Of a stretch of DNA of 64,000 nucleotides, positions 12,314 to 21,639 are shown piece after piece. Source of the DNA: Sipunculus nudus (lineage: Eukaryota; Annelida; Sipuncula; Golfingiida; Sipunculidae). The position numbers were made by a program, and so were the translations under genes. The stretch spans positions 75,377,124 to 75,441,123 of the forward strand of contig CM049308.1 in assembly GCA_026874595.1 (NCBI GenBank). Reading direction: 5' to 3'. Within the stretch, counting starts at the first letter, position 1, and the number at the start of each line of letters is the position of its first letter. The notes beneath the pieces were generated by a model. The model worked only from the letters and a program-made list of their open reading frames with translations. It had not been told where the DNA came from and did no database searches.

Positions 12314-12655
12314 CTAAAAAGAGCCATACAGCCGAGCAGCGTTGGTGTTCAATTGCTGGACAAGGATGGTGAGTGGAACCTGTTTGATTTTACTCAACTC
12401 CGCGACAATTGAGAGGATGTTCCATAGCGATGGGGACAGGTAGGAACAATCCGTTTCCACAAAAAGCTTTTCCAGATGGCCTGTATTTCTGCGCTTAGGG
12501 GTCCACCTTAAACAAGAAGTTGGTGATTCCAAAGAAGCAGCGTGAAACAGTGCCTCTTGTATCTTTTGCTCCTGCAGATTTCTATCTTGTAACAGCTGAA
12601 ACACGTGCCTAGCAGCGGAGCCGTCGCCCTTGTCATGAGAATGTAGATTCAGCAC
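12314..12655 (-). CDS. Hypothetical 113-codon open frame
   Basis: A minus-strand frame opens with ATG and encodes a charged, helix-like peptide (KGDGSAARHVFQLLQDRN near the start, LSKIKQVPLTILVQQLN near the end). Composition looks protein-like and GC is higher than in the flanks. The frame upstream (12.66-12.98 kb) also has short protein-like patches, such as ARKQSAVIFCGQSEN, interrupted by stops. This suggests a decayed gene or transposon rather than an intact one. I do not recognise the family. Confidence 0.3.
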   Translation of the reverse strand: MLNLHSHDKGDGSAARHVFQLLQDRNLQEQKIQEALFHAASLESPTSCLRWTPKRRNTGHLEKLFVETDCSYLSPSLWNILSIVAELSKIKQVPLTILVQQLNTNAARLYGSF

Positions 12656-13199
12656 TATGCTGAAACGTCCAGCGATTCCGATTAGCCTATAAAAAAACTA
12701 ACGCTGAACAAGACAACTGCCAACAGAGGAGCTTTTTGAGCCCAGTCCAAGGTCCCCGATGGCGATACAATACGGGAACCTTAACATTCGGGTCAGCCTA
12801 CAAATATAGTAGTCAATGCGGTTGCTGTCCTGTAAAATTCTCGGATTGACCGCAAAAGATCACCGCACTCTGTTTTCTTGCCTGATATAAGGATGGTCTG
12901 GCCAGTGCTCCGGGTACACGAAATTGGCGACTATTCACCGAGATATTGACCCCAGCACTGGTATGAGACTCAAGGGAGGCCAGGCTGTTAGATTTTGTTC
13001 AACTATGTAGCATGTCCAGGTGTGCATGTGTGTCGCAAAGGACTGGGTGTGAAAAGGGGTTTGCACATGGAAACCCTTATAGTAGCCAAATATGAAAGTT
13101 TAATATTCAGCAAACACCAAAGGGGTCGTACAGATAGCACAAAAAAAATTACAACCGTGTTTTGCAGATAGGAATCGCAGTCCCCAAGCATATACCGAC

Positions 13200-13860
13200 C
13201 TCAAAAACAGTGGCTTGTTGATATTACCGATTAAAAAAACTGCTCCAAAAATTTTACGCTCCCGAGGCAGCGGAAATCTTGCGCTTCTAAAGAAGCAACT
13301 GATTTTCACGCTGCCAGCTTTGACCGTTTATGATATATTTAGACCCCAGATGGCGGTTCGTTGTCCACTGAAATAAACGTGCGTATGATGTGACAAGCAG
13401 CCAATCAGCTGCCAATAAACAAACACTCGACAGGCATCCTGGCTCCGACCCGCAGCTTGATGAGTTTCCGTTCGCATTTAAATTGCTCCCTCTGCATTCT
13501 CGCATCATCGACCGCTTCGATTATGACAGTATGACTGTGTTAGCGTAGCCATGTAACTGTTGTCTGCAGAACTGAAACCAGCCAGCGAGGTGTGCTCGCA
13601 GCCTTTGTTGTTACGTTTCGTTTGAATTACAGCTCACCGGCCGAGCATTATATGTGCCCAAGGCCCTTAGAAAACCACGTCAGGGGCAATTCTCTCCGAG
13701 CCTGTGGCCTTTTCAGACGGTTACGCTGGGGGATGAGCTGTCACTCAAAAAGAAATGAATATGATTGGCTCCGTGTATTCATCGCTTGGCTTTGTCTTCC
13801 AGCACAAGGTCTTATCTGATTGGACAAAAATACAGTGCTCCCCTCTGGTGTTGCAATTCA
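13200..13860. promoter_or_regulatory. GC-richer block with several CCAAT boxes
   Basis: This 650-bp block is less AT-rich than its flanks. It carries CCAAT or ATTGG elements at about 13399 (CAGCCAATCAG), 13410 (GCCAATAAA), 13761 (ATGATTGGCTC) and 13816 (CTGATTGGACA). The clustering and base composition resemble a metazoan promoter region. No coding exon with a clear start is linked to it, so the assignment is tentative. Confidence 0.3.
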
Positions 13861-14276
13861 GGATACGAGGTCATAACAAACAGCGCCTTACGATATAGGT
13901 AGTAGCCCTATAGGTAAAGCGCTGTGTAAAGAGCGTACTAAGTTGTGTGTTCAAATGCTGCTTTGAAGGCGATCTTATTATATGCCCATTTCAAGGGATC
14001 ATTATACATTCATGGACAGAATTTTCAGTAACTGTCTTGTCATCAGTTGAATGCAGAGGAGACTGATGAATGTCCTGTACATTAAACATTTATGTCTCTA
14101 TTTTTCATTAATTTCCATTCCATTATCCTCTGTATCATGAGTGCATTGATTAATGACATTTGACTGACACTGGCTAAACCAGGGTCCGGTTGTTCAACAA
14201 GATTCAAAACTCTGTTTTTTTCTCACATCTCTTCTGAAGAAGAAAAGATCTCTGTAATAGTTTTTTTATAAACTAC
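13861..14276. other. Non-coding flank of the L1-like insertion
   Basis: No gene is seen. AAAGCGCTGTGTAAAGAGCG near 13916 resembles a short-repeat fragment but is too short to classify. Confidence 0.5.
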
Positions 14277-14291
14277 ATTCAAATTATTATT
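14277..14291. repeat. Target-site duplication, 3' side of the LINE
   Basis: ATTCAAATTATTATT is identical to 17213-17227. It is directly followed by the poly(T) (minus-strand poly(A)) of the element. Confidence 0.9.
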
Positions 14292-14563
14292 TTTTTATTG
14301 CACTCCACATAATATACATCAAATGTACATATAACACATTATACCAAAACAGAAACAATACATTATAAGAGTATTTTAGACACAACTGCCTTATGGACGA
14401 TTCTAAGTTCATCAAATGACTGGGATACTAAAACATGTAAAGCACTTAACCACCCCTAGCTTATCATTTCATGATTTTTTAAATACATTGACCATCGTTT
14501 TCTAAAACTTTCTAATTTCTTATTCTTTTCCGCTACTTTGTATTCAATTCTTACATATTCATA

Positions 14564-15841
14564 TCATATAAAAAAATTTCTAAATCCTTGTATGTTAGGC
14601 TTCTGATTATTAATTCTACACTGGTCAATATATCTTTTAGCCTGGATTATAATTACATTATACATATCACTTTCATCAATAGAGCCATAAAAAACAACTA
14701 ACTTCTCTAATCTTAATTCTATTAGCTGGTCAGTACACCAAGTCTTCAAATCCATCCAAAATTTGTTAGTTAGTCTACATTCCCAAAATAAATGTTTAAT
14801 TGGTTCTACCTCACCCTTACAAAACGTACAATAATCAAAATCCTGAATTTTCCATTTCATAAGCCAATAACTGTTCACTAATATATTATTAAGAAATTTA
14901 TATTGAAATATCTTCGATCTTGTATCATACAGTACTCTGTGAGGAAGTGTGTAGATACTAGTGTAATCATCTGGTGTGTTTATTATATATTTTGATATCT
15001 TTGGCTTGGTGGGTTGTACAGAACATATCTTATTTCTTAATACCTGGTAAATTTCATGTGATTTCAATTTATTCAATGGTACAACAGTTTCTTGAATTTT
15101 AACATGTAAATTATGTGCTATATAATCTTCAGATTCCCTATCATCTTCAAACTCAATCATATTAATTTGATCTGTAACTGCCTTGCATTGTTTCATTACT
15201 AATGTTATTAAAACATACCAGTCAATAAAATAAATGCTACTTAACCCTTTGGATTTCCAGTATTCAAAAGACAGAACATGGTTCTGTACATCAAATAAAT
15301 CTTGAACCTTTTGCATTCCCACTTTATAGAAATGTTCCCAATAGAATGTTTTCTTATTAAATACAAAGTGCTTATTATGCCATAGATATTGTTCTTTTAA
15401 ATTTACCTCTGCATAATAGTCTAGCTTTAAAAAGTACCAGCTCTGCATCACCTCTCTGTAACATTCATTTAATTTTTCTAAAGCTAATAACTTGGGTTTG
15501 TAGTTGCAGCTAAATAGTAAGTGAATATCACTACATATTTTCTTTAAGTTGTAAGTCCATAATGCTTTCCAGGGGCCATTTTCACACTGAAAAAATCTTT
15601 TGATCCAACCTATTCTGGAAGCCAAAAAAAGTGACTGCAAATGTGGAACATTCAGACCACCATTTTCTATTTCTTGCACTAGAACAGACCTTTTTATTTT
15701 CTCTTTTCCACCATTCCACAAAAAAGAAAATATAATCTTATTTAGTCTATTTACATATTTCTCTAATATATTATTATTACTGAAATAATAATTAAATTTA
15801 GATATTATATATGTTTTTATAATTTGAATTTTCCCTTGCAA
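14564..15841 (-). pseudogene. LINE ORF2 C-terminal region (L1/Tx1-like)
   Basis: A 425-codon uninterrupted minus-strand frame. It starts at the thumb region after the reverse transcriptase (GKIQIIKTYIISKFNYYFS, then KIIFSFLWNGG, then GGLNVPHLQSLFLASRIGWI), a block shared by L1 and Tx1 elements. Near the end is a Cys/His-rich C-terminal motif (DYCTFCKGEVEPIKHLFWEC), the usual CCHC of L1-type ORF2 proteins. The first ATG is internal to the original ORF2. The frame upstream, with the YADD motif, is displaced by frameshifts, so the protein is not made intact from this copy. Confidence 0.85.
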
Positions 15842-17212
15842 TGTCAGATTTCTTTGTTTCCAAAGCTGTAGAGTATTTTTTGTTTTAATTTATCTTCCAA
15901 ATTCAGCTCTTCACACTGTTGTTTATCATATGATATATACACTCCAAGAAGTTTGATTGATTTATCAGGCCAGTGAATTCCAAATGGTTTTAATTTACTA
16001 TTTTTAGATTTACCTATCCATAAACCTTCTGATTTTTCTAGGTTTAATTTAAGCCCACTGAATTCTCCAAATGAGTTAACCTGTTTTTAAAAATTGCTGC
16101 CTGATGTCTGATCTGAAAGAATTGCAATTGTATCATCAGCATATTGTAAAAGTTTAACTTGTTCCTGCCCTATTCTAATTCCTTTAACGGCTGGATCATT
16201 CCTTATTCTGATAGCTAAATATTATATAAAAGCTTTATCCAACGTATAAAGGTCTCTGAAATTTTAAATTTTTTTAGTGTGGCTAGCATGAAAGTCCATT
16301 CTAAAGAATCAAAAGCTTTTTCCATGTCTAATGCAATAATCATACCGGGTATTCTTTTATCTTTCGTATATTCAAGCAAATCTTGAACAAACCTAATATT
16401 TTCACCGATAAATAGATTTTTCACATAACCAGTCTGATTAGAGTGTATTATTTTAGATAGGAGCTTTGAAAGTCTAATAGAAACTGTTTTAGCCAAAATT
16501 TTATAGTCTGTATTTAAAAGTGATATAGGTCGCCAGTTTTTTAATAAAGTACGGTCTTTATTTTTATCTAACAGAGTAATTACTGCTTGCCTCTGGGATG
16601 TGGAGAGTTTACCCTCCTCAAACGATTTATTAAAAGATCTGACTAATAAGGGACCAACTTGTGGCCAAAATTTCAAATAGAATTCGATAGGCAGACCATC
16701 ATTTCCTGGGCTCTTATTATTTTTAAATGATTTTACTGTATTATACAATTCCTCTGTTGTTAATGGTTCACACAGAAAGTTATTATCTTCTTGTGATAGA
16801 AATGGGGTATTTATATTTGATAAATATTTTTCGATCTGTTCAAGTGACTTACTGTGATTTGATGAATACAATTTGCAATAAAATTCTTTTTCCAAACAAA
16901 GTATTTCATTTGGAATTATAGTATATTCTTCATTATCCTTTCTTAGTTTTCTAACCCATTTTCTGACTGCATTATATTTTTCTAAATTTATAAAAATATT
17001 TACTACTTTTTTCTCCTTTTTAAAACCAAGTGACTTTTGATCTCAAAATAAGTCCCTCTGTTTTATAATTATCTATCTCTTCCAGTTCTTCTTTTATTTT
17101 TTGTATTTTTTCAATAATACTTATTTCTGTCTCTGCATCTGAATTTGCCAATTTAGTTTGGAGAATTTTCAATTCATCAAGTAAATCATCTTCTCGTGCT
17201 TTTGTAAATTAA
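15842..17212 (-). pseudogene. LINE ORF2 reverse-transcriptase region, frameshifted
   Basis: A minus-strand open part (16215-16895) shows RT blocks: NKSPGNDGLPIEFYLKFWP, then LLKNWRPISLLNTDYKILAK, then NQTGYVKNLFIGENIRF, then MIIALDMEKAFDSLEW (motif A). After frame breaks near 16.2 kb, QYADDTIAI (motif C, catalytic Asp pair) is readable around 16124-16150. Next come GLKLNLEKSEGLWIG (about 16.02-16.06 kb) and KSIKLLGVYIS (about 15.94-15.97 kb). Upstream, 16.92-17.21 kb reads as the linker between endonuclease and RT (LEKYNAVRKWVRKLRKDNEE). The endonuclease itself is absent because of 5' truncation. Confidence 0.85.
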
Positions 17213-17227
17213 ATTCAAATTATTATT
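17213..17227. repeat. Target-site duplication, 5' side of the LINE
   Basis: ATTCAAATTATTATT, the partner of 14277-14291. Confidence 0.9.
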
Positions 17228-17657
17228 ATTACATGTAAATTACTGTAATACACTATTCATACACAATACCCTATAAAGAATCTCTTTGGCCTTGACATTA
17301 AGAGATTTTTATTAGGTTTAATTGTAGCCTTGCCCACCACACCCTGCATTCAGCCGGCCAGACACGCTCGTTGTCTTTCATGACTGCGATTCATCACAAA
17401 ATAAGAATTCATAAAGGACTTGCCATACCACACATTTTTTAACAAATGAGGGATTAGAGATTGCAGGTCACAAGCAAGTGATCTATCAACCTATATATTG
17501 TGAGATATGTAATAATAAATAGGCAGTTACATATAAAGTAGTAAAATATATAATTGAATATTTCAGTCTCTTACAATTAATTTTGTAGTTGTCAAAGTAT
17601 GTTGATTTTGTTCATAAAATACAGCTACAATGAGGAAGACATTCTTTAAAGGGGAAG

Positions 17658-17725
<68 letters not shown>

Positions 17726-17898
17726 AGACATGAGTAACTGTTTAATTGTTAAACATCTCGGCTTCAATATCAGCCTGATTCCTTGTGCTTGCATGTACAC
17801 CATACTGAAATAGCAGATACAGTTTTTTTCCCCGACAGGGGTTGATTTGGATGTATTGATCTCTTTTGACGTTGAAATTGTTATGGTGTTAATTACAG
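17228..17898. other. Non-coding, includes a (TA)n tract
   Basis: (TA)n spans about 17659-17722 with one interruption (AAA). No exon is found before the acceptor at 17898. Confidence 0.6.
17659..17722. repeat. (TA)n microsatellite
   Basis: About 30 TA units with one break near 17698. Confidence 0.95.
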
Positions 17899-17943
17899 TC
17901 GCCGATCAGCATGAGCCGCAAGTTTCACCCTCAAAGGCGCAAG
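17899..17943 (+). CDS. YR-like gene, small exon a (45 nt)
   Basis: Acceptor TTAATTACAG at 17898 and donor GTGAGT at 17944 bound 45 nt, phase 1 in and phase 1 out. In that frame it encodes ADQHEPQVSPSKAQ with a split Gly codon. An ATG here (17911) opens another frame (MSRKFHPQRRK) that does not continue through the next exons, so I do not take it as the start. The upstream exon with the initiator codon was not found. The peptide is polar and probably a disordered N-terminal linker of the zinc-finger/recombinase-like protein encoded downstream. Confidence 0.5.
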
Positions 17944-18414
17944 GTGAGTGTACAAGTTACAGAGCTTGTTTCGTGTTTGGTTAGCATTGTACACACAAGT
18001 GACTGCCGGTGCATTTTTCTTTACTTAGCCTAAAGCAATGCACCGAAGGACACGTACGGAGCTCGAGTGTTCATGGTCATTTAGAACGTACGGGTTTCGC
18101 GGGGTCCCACATCAGTCAGGTTACATATGCCGTATCTTGCCGGCGTTCATTTTTGATATGTACTGTCCTGATGTCGAAGGTCAAGGCCATTTTCATACCA
18201 CCGGGGTACCAAAAAGTTAGCCGTAGAGTTTTGGTTTTGTTATTAAACACCGCATGCTCATGGCGCCGATAATATATTCTTAAGGTTTCCCTCATTCTGC
18301 AGTGGTTGGTTATTTTGGAATTTATTATTGAGGCTAGTAAGGCATTCCATGGGAACGCATGTAATCGTGCAAGACATACGGTCCTCACGGTTTTCATATT
18401 TCCTTTAATTACAG

Positions 18415-18456
18415 GTGCGTCTTCGGACACGTCTGAAGATTCAGACACCGCACAAG
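18415..18456 (+). CDS. YR-like gene, small exon b (42 nt)
   Basis: The exon is bounded by acceptor TTTAATTACAG and donor GTAAGA, phase 1 to phase 1. It encodes G-ASSDTSEDSDTAQ-G, an acidic Ser/Asp/Glu-rich linker. Phase agrees with the exons on each side, so four exons can be joined without a stop. Intron lengths are about 470 and 240 bp. Confidence 0.5.
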
Positions 18457-18692
18457 GTAAGACTATGTTCTTGTGATTTAATTTGGACCCTCTGAGGAAC
18501 TTACCAAGCGCTTTCTTTAAATTGCATTATTTATGGGACTTTTTTCTGTGCGATATTATATGTACATTTTAACCGCTTCGGTTCGTTCAGGGAACATGTT
18601 ATACACTGATTACTTGGCCTTCTGTTTCACTAGTTTTTCCAGTACAGACGTGCTTTCTGTAGTGCGGTTTGAGTGGTCTTCTTCCTTCACAG

Positions 18693-18715
18693 GACACGTA
18701 TACACACCACCCAGG
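18693..18715 (+). CDS. YR-like gene, micro-exon c (23 nt)
   Basis: This is a 23-nt segment between TCCTTCACAG and GTGAGC. It enters in phase 1 and leaves in phase 0, encoding (G)HVYTPPR. That change of phase is exactly what is needed to enter the large exon at 19243 in its long open frame. The phase match across independent splice sites is the main support, because a segment this short proves little by itself. Confidence 0.4.
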
Positions 18716-19242
18716 GTGAGCGCTCTGCATGCTTCATTGGAAGGCTGCCAAACGGCCGGCTTGCCTCACAACGATTGCGCATTTCGGAGGAACTTCGGTG
18801 GTATGACGCAGTAATTTGGACTATTATGCACACAGGGCACGCAGGTGCAGTAGTCCCCGGGCCTGGTGGACGCCACGAGACGCAATGAGAGGAAGCGTGT
18901 GATACTGCCGTGTCATGTAGTACGAAACCGGAATGGGATTCTGTAGATGTACATAAACCTGGTTAAGTTAGCATTAATAAATGGAGACGGTTACTTCCGC
19001 CAAAAATATTAAAAAAAAAAAGTATAAACACATGTTTGGTCAACCATGAGGATGAACGTGTTTTGTTAAGTGGAGGCCAGTATTCCACTGGGGCTCCGTT
19101 ATTCACAGGTGCGCAATTTTTGTTTTCAGATCACGTCAAAGGCGGAGATATTGGTGACGTATTTTTAGCTGCTTATTCATTGCTTTCTGGACGAGGTGCA
19201 TATGTTTTATCTTTTTTTTTTTTTTGTCTCTTCTGCTAACAG

Positions 19243-19866
19243 GAAAAAAATGCACATCAAGGTCGCGAGAAACCTGAAAGGAGAAGACCAGGGCAAAGTG
19301 CCCTAAATGTGAAGCGCCACCTGCGCGGCGAGGACCACCAGCGTGGCTCCGGAATGCGGGCCTGCCCCATGGATGGTTGTACATACACGGGCAGCCGCCT
19401 TGACACCCACCTTGCGAAGAGGCACAGACTCTCCAGGGGGAGCATCCAGTACCGCCACCTCCTCTGGATGGCCAGCAACAGGCAACTACCGGGGAGGCGG
19501 CTGCTGGAGGCTTTCCGTGCATACCTGATGTCGACGGAAGGCGGCTCGCATCGCGAAAGCGGCGCCGCGCAAAATGTTCAACAGCTAGGAAGGATAATCC
19601 AGGACTTTGCTGACCCGGACAGCCTGACCACACGTGAATTCGCTGCATCCATGCAGCAGGGCTTCATGCAGACTGTCTCAGAGAGCTGCAGGCCCGGCAC
19701 ATTCCGGGGGTATGTGTCCACCCTACAGCTGTACGCTAAATACCAACGTTATGCCATCGTGACAAGCGCCGCTGACGGCGACTTAGAAGAGCTCACCGCC
19801 CAGGAGGAGCTTTACAGTGGATGGATGCGCTCCTCCTCCAGGGCCAACGCTGAGCGGAGGGCCTAG
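19243..19866 (+). CDS. YR-like gene, zinc-finger plus core-binding domain exon
   Basis: The open frame runs from an acceptor with a long T-tract (CTTCTGCTAACAG, ends 19242) to TAG at 19864-19866, about 207 codons, clearly more GC-rich than its flanks. After a basic stretch (EKPERRRPGQ) comes a C2H2-type finger, ACPMDGCTYTGSRLDTHLAKRH. Then a helical region (LLEAFRAYLMSTEGG, later GRIIQDFADPDSLTTREFA and FRGYVSTLQLYAKYQRYA) resembles the core-binding, SAM-like domain of tyrosine recombinases of the Crypton or related metazoan type. The terminal TAG and a second in-frame TAG (19873) could both be CAG to TAG changes, just before a possible donor (GAGGAAG/GTATTG, 19883). A truncating nonsense mutation is therefore possible. 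The next expected domain is in the exon at 20.08 kb. Confidence 0.55.
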   Translation, partial: EKNAHQGREKPERRRPGQSALNVKRHLRGEDHQRGSGMRACPMDGCTYTGSRLDTHLAKRHRLSRGSIQYRHLLWMASNRQLPGRRLLEAFRAYLMSTEGGSHRESGAAQNVQQLGRIIQDFADPDSLTTREFAASMQQGFMQTVSESCRPGTFRGYVSTLQLYAKYQRYAIVTSAADGDLEELTAQEELYSGWMRSSSRANAERRA

Positions 19867-20074
19867 TTCATGTAGGAGGAGGAAGGTATTGCCTAACATT
19901 TACATTTGACTTTGTCAGGAGTAAGTAGTTAAAAATCGTAAAAACATTTACATACAATCATATGCCTCCATATAAAGATGTGTTTTCTGTTGTTTTTTTT
20001 TTAAACTTTTGAGTGACTGCAGATTTTAAATGTTGATAATATATATAAAATATATAACGTTTCGATTGGCTGAT

Positions 20075-20218
20075 ATGAGCGGGCCCGCCCAGCGCATGAG
20101 AAACCATCTCAAACTGCGGCTTCTGATTGATAATGCGCAGCGGGCGGGCCCGGTCATCAACATGACAATAGCCGACCACGACCGGGCCATGACACGTGAA
20201 GGGAAGACGGTGGTCATG
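20075..20218 (+). CDS. YR-like gene, catalytic arginine box exon (copy 1)
   Basis: The frame reads GPAQRMRNHLKLRLLIDNAQ followed by RAGPVINMTIADHDRAMTRE and GKTVVM, then a donor-like GTGAGC at 20219. LLIDNAQRAGPVINMTIADHD fits box I of tyrosine recombinases (LL-xxTGxR-xxELxxLxxxD), with Arg at the catalytic position. This fits the core-binding domain encoded just upstream. The left edge coincides with the start of an 888-bp duplicated segment, so the acceptor of this copy appears lost. The same exon occurs at 26.8 kb with a longer left end (MMFEEQSG), which may be the more complete copy. Confidence 0.5.
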
Positions 20219-20964
20219 GTGAGCTGCAATTTCGTGTTGGAGAAGATTGCACATGAGAGGTTTATTTTGCGATGACACTGTTTCATTGAAATAACTTGTA
20301 GTTTATTGCGGGAGGTTAGGGTTGTCATAACTCCAATGTCATAACTTTAAATAAATTCTGTTAGGAACCCGTTGCCTAACGAGATCAGGTCATTACAAAC
20401 ATTAGCGACTTTTAAACGAAAAGCAAAATCCTTTCTTTTTGTGTCTCCGCTCGGACCACGTATAGAGAACATTGGAACAAAATATTTTAGTGGTCGAATG
20501 ATCTTTTTTTATACGGTGTGCAGAATATATTCCGATTATGCCGTGTTTGATTCTTTTATTGTACGCTCTACAGTTATCTGCCACATTTTTAACATGATCG
20601 TATAATTCACCTACTTGTGATTTTTATTTTTAGTTTCTCTATCATGATATATATGCAATGATTGTCTGATATGTAATATATCAGGTATATTACTTGTATA
20701 ATTCGTACGATTACCATATCGTTTGTATGATGTACGTTTTTCATTTGGAGCGAATCTAGAATTCAGGCTGCCGTAGTCGTACATTGGAAAAACTATGTGA
20801 ACGCCTGTCAACCTATCTGTCTTGCACTCGTGTCTTGTTCGTATGTCTGTCGTAAGCACACGTGTCTCCGTCTGCTTGCGAACCTGTAATGAGAGAGAAA
20901 TGCGATATTAGTACACATGCAAGTGTGAAGCTCTGCATCGGGTCTCGAGCCAGCGACCGTGTCA
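20077..20964 (+). repeat. 888-bp direct repeat, copy 1
   Basis: It begins GAGCGGGCCCGCCCAGCGCA and ends GCGACCGTGTCA. It is nearly identical to 26808-27689, with a few substitutions and small indels including a 9-bp difference near 20600. It contains a YR exon, an intron-like part, the tail of a LINE and part of a tRNA-like SINE. The offset between copies is about 6.73 kb in direct orientation. Flanks differ outside the edges on both sides. Confidence 0.95.
20360..20445 (+). mobile_element. 3' coding tail of a LINE (copy 1)
   Basis: One frame reads SVRNPLPNEIRS, then LQTLATFKRKAKSFLF. This is the very end of CR1/L2/Rex-type reverse transcriptase proteins (WN-LP-eIR----l-tFK-kLK-fLf). It lies inside the 888-bp repeat and recurs at 27.10-27.18 kb. 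No upstream reverse transcriptase remains. Confidence 0.55.
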
Positions 20965-21005
20965 TAACAAGTTCTATGCGCTACCACTGCGCCATGCAAG
21001 ACGAG
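20935..21005 (-). mobile_element. tRNA-derived SINE head
   Basis: The minus strand has an A-box-like TGGCGCAGTGGTAGCGCA and, about 30 bp downstream, a B-box-like GGCTCGAGACC. This is the RNA polymerase III promoter layout of tRNA-derived SINEs. Acceptor-stem pairing is poor, so it is not a tRNA gene. The second copy of the 888-bp repeat stops inside this head (at GTGTCA) and lacks the A box. Confidence 0.55.
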
Positions 21006-21639
21006 TTGGAAGTGAGGGTTCAGGGGGATATTTGAACCTACTTTTGCCTTGAAGCTGGGCGTGTACATTTATACGTTAATGGAATATAACTTTCTTATAA
21101 TTCATCATACATCAATGAAATTTGGAGAAGATCAGCTGACTTTTGTGTTATTAATATCGCTTTTATTTTCAGTTCAGACAATTAAGATTAATGTTCAGGG
21201 TTTTACCGGTAATGAATATCTGGAGCCCTCTACTTTTGCCGAACATTTTCTGTAGGCGTGACAGAGCGCATGCGCGGCGGGGAGGACGTGCCTCAAAGAC
21301 CTCTCGCCCGATTGCCTCTGAAACCTTAGTAAATTAAGCTTGAATGTCTCATAATTAACACAGGATGTGCAGAATGGGTCAGAGGACACCCATGGTAAAA
21401 ACTGTGAAGAAACTGTTAGTAAAACTATGAATTTCTAGTATATTTTTATATTATAAAAACTAGAGAAATCACTGGGCACCTGAAATCAGTCAACTGTGAC
21501 GGCTAACACATTGAGTTAACGGAAAGACTATTGTAATAGGTATTGGGGCAGTGAATAGAAAGCAAGGATTGGCCTCGGGTAACAAAGGCGTCTACCAGTA
21601 CAAGTGCACTCGTAGGCGAGTCCCTTGAAATACTGAACT
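21006..21639. other. Region upstream of the APE-type LINE
   Basis: No exon is supported. It contains the palindrome GCGCATGCGC at 21266-21275 within a short GC-rich block (GAGCGCATGCGCGGCGGGGA), resembling an NRF1-type promoter element. This may be the 5' UTR or internal promoter of the LINE that follows. Confidence 0.45.
21266..21275. promoter_or_regulatory. NRF1-like palindrome GCGCATGCGC
   Basis: A perfect 10-bp palindrome in an otherwise AT-rich region, followed by GGCGGGGAGG. This arrangement is common in TATA-less promoters. It lies about 380 bp before the first recognisable LINE coding sequence. Confidence 0.4.

Larger units (their letters stand above)
14277..17227 (-). mobile_element. 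5'-truncated L1/Tx1-like LINE with 15-bp target-site duplication
   Basis: The element body is about 14292-17212. It is flanked by the perfect direct repeat ATTCAAATTATTATT at 14277-14291 and 17213-17227. On the minus strand the 3' end carries CAATAAAAAAA directly at the duplication, i.e. a polyadenylation signal and short A-tail. Coding sequence begins inside ORF2, downstream of the endonuclease, which is the normal outcome of incomplete target-primed reverse transcription. Reverse transcriptase and the C-terminal region remain, with few frame breaks, suggesting a fairly recent insertion. A 3' untranslated segment of about 270 bp follows the stop. Confidence 0.9.

Noticed and set aside
17911-17943. 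MSRKFHPQRRK as the start of the YR-like gene
   Set aside because: That frame does not continue through the next exons into the long open frame at 19243; the phase-1 frame does.
19136-19648. 170-codon minus-strand gene
   Set aside because: It is antisense to the zinc-finger/core-binding exon, Pro/Gly/Ser-rich and crosses the plus-strand intron. It is a shadow frame.
20935-21005. Functional tRNA gene
   Set aside because: A and B boxes are present, but the acceptor and anticodon stems do not pair. It fits a SINE head.
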